Source: an uncultured Shimia sp. (GTDB lineage: Bacteria; Pseudomonadota; Alphaproteobacteria; Rhodobacterales; Rhodobacteraceae). Taken from it: DNA of 64,000 nt. Of this stretch, positions 1 through 8,079 are shown in pieces; position 1 is the stretch's first letter; each line of letters opens with the position of its first letter. The stretch lies in the NCBI RefSeq assembly GCF_947493595.1, contig NZ_CANLRL010000007.1:124001-188000 (forward strand), written 5' to 3'. The notes below the pieces were generated by a model that was not told the DNA's origin, did not search any database, and saw nothing but the letters and a program-made list of their open reading frames with translations. A program made the position numbers and the translations under genes.

Positions 1-158
1 TGGGCAACCATCTCGCACGTCTGGACATGGACGTAATCTTCTCGACAATCAACGCGCGTTTCTCCAGCGTCGAGCTCGCCGAAGCAACGCCGGAATACAA
101 ACGCGGCCTTTCTGTGCGCGGGCCCAAAGCGCTGCGTATACGTTGGCAACGGGCATAA
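1..158 (+). CDS. Cytochrome P450, C-terminal end (5' truncated by window edge)
   Basis: The first complete codon is at position 3 and the reading frame runs to a TAA at 156-158, giving only about 51 C-terminal residues. It begins with the GNHLAR motif that normally follows the haem-ligand cysteine loop of bacterial P450s (usually ...C-x-G-x-x-x-C-x-G-x-x-LAR), so the cysteine itself lies outside the window. The tail ending in RGPKALRIRWQRA is a typical class I P450 terminus. The ferredoxin gene begins 12 bases downstream, which fits a cytoplasmic class I monooxygenase receiving electrons through that ferredoxin. The substrate cannot be told from this fragment. Confidence 0.8.
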   Translation, partial: GNHLARLDMDVIFSTINARFSSVELAEATPEYKRGLSVRGPKALRIRWQRA

Positions 159-170
159 GGGCAGGAAAAA

Positions 171-491
171 ATGATCAAACTTACGTTTGTGCAAGCGGAT
201 GGGACGCAAGTTGAAACGGATGCGTCACCTGGAATGTCTGTGATGCAAGCTGCGGTGAACGCCGGAGTGGATGCCATTGCGGCGGAATGCGGTGGGGCCT
301 GTGCTTGCGGCACCTGCCATTGCGTGCTTTCGCAGGACTGGTTTGGTAGAGTGGCCGCGCCGGAAGCTGACGAGGTCGACATGCTTGAATTTGTGATTGA
401 TCCGCAGCCCACCAGCCGTTTGAGCTGTCAGGTTGTTGTCACTGAGGACATGCATGGCATCACAATCAGAGTTCCGGCGTCGCAGGTGTGA
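171..491 (+). CDS. [2Fe-2S] ferredoxin, putidaredoxin/adrenodoxin type
   Basis: A 106-residue ferredoxin of normal length for the class. The four cluster ligands show the CX5CX2C spacing plus a distal Cys: C40, C46, C49 and C86. The start ATG is preceded by GGAAAAA. It lies 12 bases after the P450 stop and 6 bases before the AraC gene, so the three are probably one operon. Known members shuttle electrons from an NAD(P)H ferredoxin reductase to a P450 in the cytoplasm. No reductase gene is visible here, so it must be supplied from elsewhere. The partner assignment is inferred from adjacency. Confidence 0.92.
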   Translation: MIKLTFVQADGTQVETDASPGMSVMQAAVNAGVDAIAAECGGACACGTCHCVLSQDWFGRVAAPEADEVDMLEFVIDPQPTSRLSCQVVVTEDMHGITIRVPASQV

Positions 492-497
492 AGGCGC

Positions 498-1340
498 ATG
501 CTCCCACATGCATTTGACGCCTCTGCGATAGTTTTCAATGAGACACCCGTTGATCTTAACCTGTGGCCATACGATGTGCCTGCTGCAGGCCGGACGCTTG
601 TCCAGGCCGACCACGGAATGGTGCGGCAGAATTATCACGAACATGTCCTGATCCTAACGCTTCAAGGAACTGGGCGCATCGAAGTGGGAAAGGCGCAATT
701 TGAGGCACGTCCCGGAGACCTCGCTTGGATTGATACGGCACTTTCGTATGCGCATGGCGCAGGTTATGAGACCGATTGGGGCTATCACTGGATGGCCATT
801 TCAGGGCATGGATTGCACGCCTTGCATCATCTGTTGGGCTTTGATGAGGTGCCGGTGGCGAGCGGTTGTGGTGATCTGGTGCCGGTTTTTGAGTCCGTGT
901 TTGCGCGGTTGTCGAGGTCTGACGGGGGCAAAGCCGCTCTTCTGAATTCTCTTGTACCAAGAGTGCTGGAGAAAGCGTTCTTGGTGCGCGGGCGGGAGCA
1001 ACCTGTTAATCAAACGACAGCAGTTCGGCGCGTCACTCAAAGGGTTCGGGCCGAATTGCATCGCCCTTGGGACATTGCCGAACTGGCCGACATTTCCGGA
1101 CTAAGTCAGTCTCAGTTGTTTCGGCGGTTTAAGGCCGAAACAGGAAACAGTCCCATAGGATGGTTGCGAAAGGAACGGATCGTCTTGGCGTGCTACCTAC
1201 TGCGTACAACGGCCTTGTCGATCGCCCAGGTTGCGCTTCAATGCGGTTACCTGGATCCATTCCATTTTAGTCGGGACTTTAAGCGATTGCAGGGGCGCGC
1301 TCCTCGCGCATTTCGAGCTCAGTTTCGGAAGGAAGGGTGA
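498..1340 (+). CDS. AraC-family transcriptional regulator with N-terminal cupin
   Basis: A 280-residue protein with an effector-binding cupin-like half (about 25-110, with QNYHEHVLILTL and a later PGD turn) and a C-terminal pair of AraC helix-turn-helix motifs (about 175-275; the first around IAELADISGLSQSQLFRRFK, the second around IAQVALQCGYLDPFHFSRDF). Many AraC proteins with such cupins sense small polar molecules such as sugars. It follows the ferredoxin gene by 6 bases and is probably co-transcribed. Its 3' end overlaps the 3' end of the convergent glycosyltransferase gene by 62 bp. The target may be its own P450 operon or the facing sugar locus; the sequence does not decide. Confidence 0.88.
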   Translation: MLPHAFDASAIVFNETPVDLNLWPYDVPAAGRTLVQADHGMVRQNYHEHVLILTLQGTGRIEVGKAQFEARPGDLAWIDTALSYAHGAGYETDWGYHWMAISGHGLHALHHLLGFDEVPVASGCGDLVPVFESVFARLSRSDGGKAALLNSLVPRVLEKAFLVRGREQPVNQTTAVRRVTQRVRAELHRPWDIAELADISGLSQSQLFRRFKAETGNSPIGWLRKERIVLACYLLRTTALSIAQVALQCGYLDPFHFSRDFKRLQGRAPRAFRAQFRKEG

Positions 1341-3153
1341 TTGGGTTCAGCGGTGGCAGGTGGACCGCGGGCCTTTTTTGACGACCGCTCAGTTTGATCG
1401 AAAGCATGCTTTCAAGTGTGAAGTAGGCGCGCATCATTCGGAAGACCGTGTATTCGGGGAGGCAGAGAATGGCGCGGGGCGTTTTGTTGATAAGTACAGC
1501 GCCTAGTGCCACCAAAGTAGGCGCGCCGAGGATCACGGCGGCAACGGCCGTCCAGAGTGGTCGTGGGCCGGTGTCGAAGGGCTCCAGTAGTTCAATCAGA
1601 CCAAAGATCACCAAAGGGATGCCCATGGTGCGCACGGCTGTATTGAGCAACATGATGGGCAAGACAAGCCAGCCACGCAGAGAGGGATTGCGAAACTCGG
1701 TTGCCTCGCGGCAGCGGGACGTGATGTGAAACGCAGATCGGAACCATCGCATGCGCTGCTCCCGCATGTGCGCGTAGGTCGCCGGCACTTCTGACTCGTA
1801 GCGTACGTGCTGGTCTACCTGGACACGGTAGCCAAGCTCACCAATACGCATGGACATGTCACTATCTTCTCCGTTGAGACCAAAGGCAAACCCGCCGAGT
1901 TTACGCACTAGATCGGTGTGATACACAGCAAACATGCCTGGGATGGCGACTTGACCGTCAATCGATGTGTTGGCGATGGCATAGTACCCGTGATTGATCA
2001 GCACTTCGGCTAATCGAGCGCGCTCAAAAAAGGAGCGACCTCGGGTGTTTGGCACGCCGCCCAAGCATCCTAAGTGCGGATCGGTGAAGTGCCGTAGGGC
2101 CAGTCGCAAAGAGTCTTTGTCAATTTGTGTGTCTGCATCGATCCGGATGACCAAATCGGTTGTCACAGCGGCAAAGCCAGTGTTGAGGGCATGTGCTTTG
2201 CCGGGGCGTGGCTCGTTGATGACCCGGCCTTGGGCGTGCTTAAAGCTGTCAAATGTGGCGTTGGCAACGTCGAAGGTGTCGTCGATTGAGTTGTTGTTCA
2301 CAACGTAAACCATGACATGGCCCGAGTAGTTTTCGGCGGCCTTGTCAATGGCCTGCAGCGTGGCCGCGATAATGTATTCTTCGTTGTGGGCCGGAATGAC
2401 AATTGTGACGTCTGGCGCGAAATTTTTTGCGTATTTTTCTTTCCGGCGGTCCCAGATCGCGAGCAAAAACATCATGAAAAAAAGCGATGGCAGGAACAGA
2501 AAAACGCCGGGGCCAAGACCGCCTAGCAAAGCGCGACCTCTGAGCCAGGAGACTGTTTGTAAATCCAACTGATTGACCCACCAAGACAAAACACCTGCGA
2601 GGACCACGAGTATCCAAAATCGCCCAAAGGAGCGCAGGGGATGGGCCGGAGTGACAGCCATATGCACTGGTGCTGGCATTTCGCCCCAAGTGTAGAGGCG
2701 GGCGGAGAAGATTGCGAAGCCGATCAGACCTGTCGTGATTTGTAGATTGCGCAGAGAAATCGGGACATCGAAGGCTTGCCACAGAAAGACAGAAAACAGA
2801 TCGATGGCGAGACAAATTGCCAGAAACGAAACGACCAGATCGGCAATGAATTTCAGGCGTACAATGGCAGAGCCATTGGCGAACACCCCAAAGCTCACAA
2901 AGAACACCAGAAGAAAGTGGCGAATGGCGATGAAGTGCTGCCCGGGCACTGGCGCAAAGACCCAGTCATTGGCCGTAAAAAAGCTTCCGAGCAGTGCGTC
3001 GTTTTGCAAGACGATCAGCGATAGGGCGCCGAGCACAGTGAAAGTTGCCAAAACTGCTGGTGCCTTCCAAAGCGGTACGCGGCCTGACAGTTTTGCGGGC
3101 TGGCTGTCTACCGACCAGTATTCGTTTTGGGAGGCTTTGGGTGGATTGCTCAC
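1279..3153 (-). CDS. Membrane GT2 family glycosyltransferase (processive, HAS/BcsA-like)
   Basis: A 624-residue integral membrane protein. Four or more hydrophobic helices precede a cytoplasmic GT2 domain (about 245-475), and more helices follow. The motifs expected of an inverting processive GT2 enzyme are all present: IPAHNEE at 253-259, DAD at 339-341, the GED general-base motif at 428-430 and QRMRW at 466-470. The start is a GTG at 3153 preceded by CAGGAGACACG. The gene lies just downstream of sqdB, separated by an intrinsic terminator. Known relatives polymerise or transfer sugars across the inner membrane. A role in a polysaccharide or glycan carrying sulfoquinovose is an inference from the sqdB neighbour only. 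Confidence 0.88.
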   Translation of the reverse strand: MSNPPKASQNEYWSVDSQPAKLSGRVPLWKAPAVLATFTVLGALSLIVLQNDALLGSFFTANDWVFAPVPGQHFIAIRHFLLVFFVSFGVFANGSAIVRLKFIADLVVSFLAICLAIDLFSVFLWQAFDVPISLRNLQITTGLIGFAIFSARLYTWGEMPAPVHMAVTPAHPLRSFGRFWILVVLAGVLSWWVNQLDLQTVSWLRGRALLGGLGPGVFLFLPSLFFMMFLLAIWDRRKEKYAKNFAPDVTIVIPAHNEEYIIAATLQAIDKAAENYSGHVMVYVVNNNSIDDTFDVANATFDSFKHAQGRVINEPRPGKAHALNTGFAAVTTDLVIRIDADTQIDKDSLRLALRHFTDPHLGCLGGVPNTRGRSFFERARLAEVLINHGYYAIANTSIDGQVAIPGMFAVYHTDLVRKLGGFAFGLNGEDSDMSMRIGELGYRVQVDQHVRYESEVPATYAHMREQRMRWFRSAFHITSRCREATEFRNPSLRGWLVLPIMLLNTAVRTMGIPLVIFGLIELLEPFDTGPRPLWTAVAAVILGAPTLVALGAVLINKTPRAILCLPEYTVFRMMRAYFTLESMLSIKLSGRQKRPAVHLPPLNPITLPSETELEMREERAPAIA

Positions 3154-3173
3154 CGTGTCTCCTGAAAAATGGA

Positions 3174-3210
3174 CAAAAAAAGTCCGGCCCGATTATTGTA
3201 TCGGACCGGC
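3174..3210 (-). terminator. Intrinsic terminator between sqdB and the GT2 gene
   Basis: Read on the minus strand, a 10-bp stem (arms 3200-3209 and 3184-3193, one G-T wobble, 6-base loop) is followed by AC and seven T. It lies 19 bases after the sqdB stop and only about 21 bases before the GT2 start. There is no room for a separate promoter downstream, so GT2 expression presumably depends on readthrough. Confidence 0.85.
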
Positions 3211-3228
3211 ATGGCGTTTGGGAAGTGT

Positions 3229-4461
3229 TTATGCGGCGGGTTGGGCTTGACCGGCAAGCAAGGCCGCCTCTGTCACAACACCGGCGTGCTGGTCTTTGGT
3301 CCAAATCGAGGCCGCTGCGACGGTAGTGCTGTCAAAGCGATCGGCATAGCGCTCTGCAATCTCGACGGTTTCTTCCAGCAGCCCTTCTTCTAGAGTTGTG
3401 GGCTCAAGTCCCAGCGCGATGAAGCTTGCGTTGCTGACTCGAAGGTCGTTTTCAGCCGCCTCCTTGCGAGGGTTCTCGACCATCGCCACTTGCGCATCGC
3501 TGATGGAAGCCACCAAGCGGGCCAGATCGCGCACGCGATGGGTTTCTGTCATCTGGTTACGGATCACAACGCGGTCGCCTTTTGCGGGCGGGTTTTCAAT
3601 CGCCAAGCGAATGCAGCGCACAGTGTCGCGAAGGTGGATGAACGCGCGGGTTTGACCGCCGGTGCCGTGCACCGTCAGAGGGTGGCCGACAGCCGCCTGA
3701 ACCAGGAAGCGGTTCAAAACCGTGCCGTAGTCACCATCGTAGTCAAACCGGTTGATAAGGCGCTCGTCTAGTTTGGTCTCGGGGGTTTGCGTGCCCCAAA
3801 CAATGCCTTGGTGTAGGTCGGTCACTCGGATCTGGTCGTTCTTTGCGTAGAACTGGAAGAGCAGTTGGTCCATGGATTTGGTCATGTGGTAGACGCTGCC
3901 CGGGTTGGTTGGGTAGAGGATCTCTCGCTGGTAAATGACATTGTCATCGCCTGCGACCATGACTTTTTGGTAGCCTTCCGGGATTTCCAAGCCGTCGCCA
4001 TCGTAGCCGTAAACCCCCATGGTTCCGAGGTGCACAACATGTGTGTCCAACCCCAGCGCGGCAATTGCGGCAAGCAGGTTGTGGGTGGCGTTTATGTTGT
4101 TGTCCACAGTGTAGCGTTTCTCGGTCAATCCGCGCATGGAGTAGGGGGCGGCACGTTGTTCGCCAAAGTGCACAACTGCCTCGGGCTTCAATTCATCTAG
4201 CAGAGAGTGCAGGGCGTCAAACTGCTGGGCTGCGTCGATGTTTTCGAAGCGGATGGCGTTGCCGGATACCTCTTCCCAGGCTGTCAGGCGATCTTCGACG
4301 GATGCGATTGGTGTCAAGCTTTGCGCTCCAAGGTCTTCGTCAATGCGACGGCGGGACAGGTTGTCCACGATGGTCACATTGTAGCCACTGCGCGACAGGT
4401 GAAGCGATGTGGGCCAGCCGCAGAAACCGTCGCCGCCGATGACAATAATGTTCTTTTCCAT
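3229..4461 (-). CDS. sqdB: UDP-sulfoquinovose synthase
   Basis: A 410-residue extended short-chain dehydrogenase/epimerase that closely follows the plant SQD1/bacterial SqdB pattern. It has the nucleotide-binding GGDGFCGW at 9-16, HFGEQRAAPYS around 98-108, a GTMG motif with Thr147, the YHMTK catalytic pair Tyr191/Lys195, and the family blocks NRFDYD and AAVGHPLTVHG. The enzyme makes UDP-sulfoquinovose from UDP-glucose and sulfite in the cytoplasm, for sulfolipid or sulfonated glycans. The ATG at 4461 was chosen because GGAGGG lies just upstream; an in-frame TTG five codons earlier falls inside that Shine-Dalgarno sequence. No sqdC/sqdD genes are in the window; the neighbours are a GT2 enzyme and a porin. 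Confidence 0.9.
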   Translation of the reverse strand: MEKNIIVIGGDGFCGWPTSLHLSRSGYNVTIVDNLSRRRIDEDLGAQSLTPIASVEDRLTAWEEVSGNAIRFENIDAAQQFDALHSLLDELKPEAVVHFGEQRAAPYSMRGLTEKRYTVDNNINATHNLLAAIAALGLDTHVVHLGTMGVYGYDGDGLEIPEGYQKVMVAGDDNVIYQREILYPTNPGSVYHMTKSMDQLLFQFYAKNDQIRVTDLHQGIVWGTQTPETKLDERLINRFDYDGDYGTVLNRFLVQAAVGHPLTVHGTGGQTRAFIHLRDTVRCIRLAIENPPAKGDRVVIRNQMTETHRVRDLARLVASISDAQVAMVENPRKEAAENDLRVSNASFIALGLEPTTLEEGLLEETVEIAERYADRFDSTTVAAASIWTKDQHAGVVTEAALLAGQAQPAA

Positions 4462-4515
4462 GGTAGTTCCCTCCAAAATTCTGTTTCGGTGTTGGAGAGA
4501 TTTCGCGTTTCCCTT

Positions 4516-4556
4516 TTTGGTTCTTTCGAAGTTCCCGCTTCATCTCTTGAACCAAA
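4516..4556 (-). other. Stem-loop in the sqdB leader
   Basis: An 8-bp perfect inverted repeat (TTTGGTTC/GAACCAAA, arms 4549-4556 and 4516-4523 read leftward) encloses a smaller GAAG/CTTC pair. It lies 55-95 bases upstream of the sqdB ATG in the 208-bp gap after the porin gene. It may be a leader structure; no U-run follows, so it is not a classical terminator. Confidence 0.4.
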
Positions 4557-4669
4557 GATGGGATATGTGAATAGATTTCACTTAAGAATTTGAGACAGGG
4601 ATTTCAGCAGATGTGCCAAAGTAGCACGACGCTTCAAGTAGTGTCTTAGCACAGCGGATAGGATGTTGG

Positions 4670-5788
4670 CTAAAACGACCAGCGGACGCCAGCGAGAAAT
4701 GCGAGGCTGTCTTCATACTGGTCTGTTGAGTCAGTATATTCGTATCTGCGAAGCAGCGCATAAAGATCGATCTTGGGCGATTTTACTTTTTGCACAACCG
4801 CTATGCCGTAAGAGCGGCTGGAACTGAAGGACACGGGAGATGAGCGGTTTTGATAGATGTCGTCGCCGTCATAAATGTCGACAGAGATGGCCGTTTGCCC
4901 CAAGTCAAACCAGCGGCCGATGTAGCCTAGTTTGCCATAGTAATAATCTGCGCCACTGCTCTCGTGCCCCGTGGCCATGGTGACGTTCCAGCCACTGGGG
5001 CGGTGCAGGATAGAGCCGGAGGCGATGAAAACGTTTGGACGCTCTTCTATCCATCGCAATGCGCCACCCGCACGGACACGAAAGTCACCGTGATCGCCAT
5101 CGTAGCGCAGAGACGTATCTGCATAGAGTTGGTCGTCGTTGTAAGAGAGCACTTCCTGTCCAGCGGCAGCGATAAAGCGCCAGCCGTTGGTGATTGGTGC
5201 GTCGTATCTCAGTCGAAACCGACGGGAACTGCCCATGGAGCGAAAGGCCTGTTTGATCCGTTTGTTGTCGGGAGTGATCGCGCCAAGCGGAGCCAGCAAT
5301 TGCCCTCCGGCGGCATCTTGCACCGGGGTCCCTGCAACTACGGTTGTAAGTGACAGGTCCAACCCCGTGATGCCGTCCGCAGACATGGCGCCCTGTCCGA
5401 TAGTGAACCGGCCATAGGTGTCGTGCACGAAGCCAATCTCGAGTTTGCGAAGTTGCGTGCGGTCAAACTCGTAGTTGTCGTCGTGCGGGTCGTTGCGGTT
5501 GACGACATTGGTTTCTTTCCATTTTAGCGCAATCTCACCGCGCGCGTGCAACCGCCAGCCGTCGCTGAGAGGTGTGTCATAAGTGGCACCGACCCTGGAA
5601 ACGGACTTTGAGTTGTCGACAAACCAATAGGTATTGTCGGTTGGGCCGTCGTCATAGCTCAGGACGCCGCGGTTGATTTGGCCATAGAACGTGACGCCTT
5701 GCGGAGGCGCGTCACTCTGTTGTGACACTGCCGGTATGGCGCTGCTGAGCAGAACTGCTAGTCCAAGAGCTGTAGTGGTTTTTTGCAC
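4670..5788 (-). CDS. Outer-membrane porin-like protein
   Basis: A 372-residue exported protein. The N-terminus QKTTTALGLAVLLSSAIPAVSQQ is a signal peptide. The mature part is rich in alternating aromatic/polar beta strands, has turns such as SYDDGPTDNTYWF and ends in VRWSF, the aromatic C-terminal signature used for outer-membrane insertion. The GTG at 5788 is preferred over an upstream ATG because AGGAGGG lies just before it and the signal peptide begins there. It is the outer-membrane member of the sugar locus; Gts-type glucose transporter operons of Pseudomonas likewise carry the OprB porin. Sugar uptake is therefore inferred from position, while the barrel itself is visible. Confidence 0.82.
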   Translation of the reverse strand: MQKTTTALGLAVLLSSAIPAVSQQSDAPPQGVTFYGQINRGVLSYDDGPTDNTYWFVDNSKSVSRVGATYDTPLSDGWRLHARGEIALKWKETNVVNRNDPHDDNYEFDRTQLRKLEIGFVHDTYGRFTIGQGAMSADGITGLDLSLTTVVAGTPVQDAAGGQLLAPLGAITPDNKRIKQAFRSMGSSRRFRLRYDAPITNGWRFIAAAGQEVLSYNDDQLYADTSLRYDGDHGDFRVRAGGALRWIEERPNVFIASGSILHRPSGWNVTMATGHESSGADYYYGKLGYIGRWFDLGQTAISVDIYDGDDIYQNRSSPVSFSSSRSYGIAVVQKVKSPKIDLYALLRRYEYTDSTDQYEDSLAFLAGVRWSF

Positions 5789-5841
5789 GGGCCGCCCTCC
5801 TGAAAGTATCAGAAGGGATTGCGGGGGGCGTTTCAAGTGTT

Positions 5842-5877
5842 TGCTGGACCAACTGGCACGAGCGCGTTGGCCCAGCA
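5842..5877 (-). other. Stem-loop between oxidoreductase and porin genes
   Basis: A 12-bp stem with one G-T wobble (arms 5866-5877 and 5842-5853, 12-base loop) sits 22 bases after the oxidoreductase stop. No T-run follows on the minus strand, so it is more likely an mRNA-stabilising or processing structure, or a weak attenuator, than a full terminator. Confidence 0.55.
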
Positions 5878-5899
5878 ACAGAATACTGAAGTCTTGGTG

Positions 5900-7015
5900 C
5901 TAAAGTGCCTGCCAGGCTGCGTTGTTTTTTGACGATTGTTGGCAGGCGTGAATGAAGCGCATGCCCGCGAGACCGTCCGAAAGTCCTGGAATATCTTGGG
6001 CCGCATCATGCTCGCCTGACAATTCGCGGGCGATGTCTCTGTAGAGCGTGCCAAAGGCTTCCAAATAGCCTTCCGGGTGACCTCCCGGCGTACGTGACAC
6101 CGCGTTCGCTGCGTCATTTGCGCCGACACCTGCACGTGTAATGCGTTGTTCGACACCGCCAATGAGTGTGAAGATCAACTGATTGGGGTTTTCCTGCTCC
6201 CAGAACAATCCCCCCTTGGTGCCGTGAATGCGTAGTTTTAGCCCGTTCTCCGAGCCAGTTGCCACCTGGCTGGCAAAAATGGATCCACGTGCACCAGACG
6301 TGAAACGGAGCATGATATTAGCGTTGTCGTCGACTTGCCGCCCATCGACAAAGCTGCTGAGGTCGGCGGCAAGATGACTGGCCTCTTCGCCAAGCACAAA
6401 GGTCGCCAGGTGATAGGCGTGCGTCCCGATATCGCCAATTGCGCCTGCGCCGCCAGTGCGCTCCGGGTCGGTGCGCCAGGCCGCTTGTGCGTTATCGGGA
6501 TCGGCAGTGTGGGAGAGCCAGTCTTGCAAGTATTCTGCATGTACCAAGCGAATGTCGCCCAAATCACAGTTGGCGACCATCGCTTTGGCTTGTCGGATTA
6601 GTGGTGACGCACTGTAGTTGTGGGTCAGGAAAAATCGTGCGCCGTACCCGTAGCATTCCTGTGCAAAGGCCTCGGCCTGCGCCAGGTCGGTGGTGAGTGG
6701 TTTGTCACAAATGACGTGGACTCCCGCCGCCAAAAAGGCGCGTGCGATTGGCAGGTGCATATGGTTGGGGGTGACAATGGACACCGCGTCGATACCGTCT
6801 TTGCGTGCGCTTTCGGCGGCAGCCATCTCTTCAAAAGCGCTATAACTGCGGTCAAGTCCCAACGCGACCGCGCTGCGTTGGGCCTTCTCGGGTGTTGAGG
6901 ACAGGCAGCCAGCAACCAAATCCCAATGTCCGTCCAATCGTGCGGCCATGCGGTGCACGGCGCCAATAAAGGCGCCTTCGCCGCCGCCAACCATGCCAAG
7001 TTTTAATTTTTGCAT
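5900..7015 (-). CDS. Gfo/Idh/MocA family sugar oxidoreductase
   Basis: A 371-residue NAD(P)-dependent enzyme. The Rossmann fold opens with GMVGGGEGAFIG (7-18), CDKP at 103-106 holds the conserved Lys of the EKP motif, and DIGTHAYHL at 195-203 carries the usual catalytic Asp/His pair. Family members oxidise a sugar or cyclitol hydroxyl, often at C3. It is the last catabolic gene before the porin, following a TIM-barrel isomerase gene by 8 bases. With the second Gfo/Idh/MocA gene and two TIM-barrel proteins it fits an oxidise-then-cleave or isomerise scheme for a glycoside. The substrate is unknown. Confidence 0.88.
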   Translation of the reverse strand: MQKLKLGMVGGGEGAFIGAVHRMAARLDGHWDLVAGCLSSTPEKAQRSAVALGLDRSYSAFEEMAAAESARKDGIDAVSIVTPNHMHLPIARAFLAAGVHVICDKPLTTDLAQAEAFAQECYGYGARFFLTHNYSASPLIRQAKAMVANCDLGDIRLVHAEYLQDWLSHTADPDNAQAAWRTDPERTGGAGAIGDIGTHAYHLATFVLGEEASHLAADLSSFVDGRQVDDNANIMLRFTSGARGSIFASQVATGSENGLKLRIHGTKGGLFWEQENPNQLIFTLIGGVEQRITRAGVGANDAANAVSRTPGGHPEGYLEAFGTLYRDIARELSGEHDAAQDIPGLSDGLAGMRFIHACQQSSKNNAAWQAL

Positions 7016-7023
7016 TTGGCCTC

Positions 7024-8079
7024 CTACAAACCAAGCAGCGCACGGGTGTCAACTCGGCTCAATCCGCTGTCAGCGAAATCGTCAAACGCCTTTTCGGTCA
7101 CGTTGATGATGTGATCCGTTATGAAGGGTGCGCCTTCTGCGGCGCCTGTGGCGGCATCCTTCAGGCAGCATTCCCATTCCAGAACAGCCCAGCTGTCATA
7201 GCCGTATTGCGCTAGTTTTGAGAAAATCGCGCCAAAGTCGACCTGACCATCGCCTAGCGAACGGAAGCGCCCTGCGCGCTGAAGCCATGGCTGATAGCCA
7301 GAATAAACACCCTGACGGCCATCGGGGCGGAACTCGGCATCTTTCACGTGATAGGCGGTGATGCGTTCGTGATAAATGTCGATGAACGCCAGGTAGTCGA
7401 GCTGTTGCAGCAAGAAGTGACTGGGGTCGTAGTTGATGGTGCAGCGCTTATGGCCGTTGAGACGATCAAGCAGCATTTCAAAGGTTGCGCCGTCAAAAAG
7501 GTCTTCGCCGGGATGCAATTCAAAGGCGATGTCCACTCCAGCCTCGTCATAGGCGTTCATGATCGGCAACCAACGCTTTGCAAGTTCGTCAAACGCTTCC
7601 TCAATCAACCCTGCCGGCCGTTGCGGCCAAGGATAAAGATAGGGAAAGGCCAGAGACCCGGAGAAACTGACCGACGCTTTAAGCCCCAAGTTCTGGGAGG
7701 CCTTCGCCGCTTTAAGTAGTTGGTCTTGCGCCCACTCTTGTCGCGCTTTGCGATTGCTGTGCACTCCTGCGGGCGCAAAGCCGTCAAACTGCTTGTCGTA
7801 CGCAGGATGCACCGCAAGCAATTGTCCTTGAATATGGGTGGAGAGTTCGGTGACTTCCATCCCGCGATCTGCCAATAGTCCAGTCATTTCGTCACAATAA
7901 GTTTGTGAAGAGGCGGCTTTGTCGAGATCAAAGAGCCGTGTGTCACCAGAAGGGATTTGCAGCCCTTTGTAGCCCAGACCAGACGCCCAATCCGCAATGG
8001 TTTCCAACGAGTTGAACGGCGCTTCGTCAGAGGCAAATTGCGCGAGGAACAGGCCAGGCCCTTTGAGATTTGTGGGCAT
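7024..8079 (-). CDS. Sugar phosphate isomerase/epimerase-like TIM-barrel protein (AP-endonuclease-2 fold)
   Basis: A 351-residue xylose-isomerase-like TIM barrel, longer than the 250-300 residues usual for the family. Metal-ligand motifs appear in the expected order: FELHPGE, INYDPSH, YHVKD and LEWE. Such enzymes isomerise, epimerise, dehydrate or, in 3-keto-glycoside pathways, cleave sugars using a divalent metal. Its ATG lies against the TGA of the preceding oxidoreductase gene (stop at 8079-8081), which suggests translational coupling. Reaction and substrate cannot be fixed from sequence. Confidence 0.86.
   Translation of the reverse strand: MPTNLKGPGLFLAQFASDEAPFNSLETIADWASGLGYKGLQIPSGDTRLFDLDKAASSQTYCDEMTGLLADRGMEVTELSTHIQGQLLAVHPAYDKQFDGFAPAGVHSNRKARQEWAQDQLLKAAKASQNLGLKASVSFSGSLAFPYLYPWPQRPAGLIEEAFDELAKRWLPIMNAYDEAGVDIAFELHPGEDLFDGATFEMLLDRLNGHKRCTINYDPSHFLLQQLDYLAFIDIYHERITAYHVKDAEFRPDGRQGVYSGYQPWLQRAGRFRSLGDGQVDFGAIFSKLAQYGYDSWAVLEWECCLKDAATGAAEGAPFITDHIINVTEKAFDDFADSGLSRVDTRALLGL

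Noticed and set aside
1279..4461. Possibility that sqdB belongs to a sulfoquinovose degradation locus
   Set aside because: No sulfoquinovosidase, sulfo-sugar kinase/aldolase/isomerase or flavin-dependent desulfonating monooxygenase is present; SqdB is biosynthetic.
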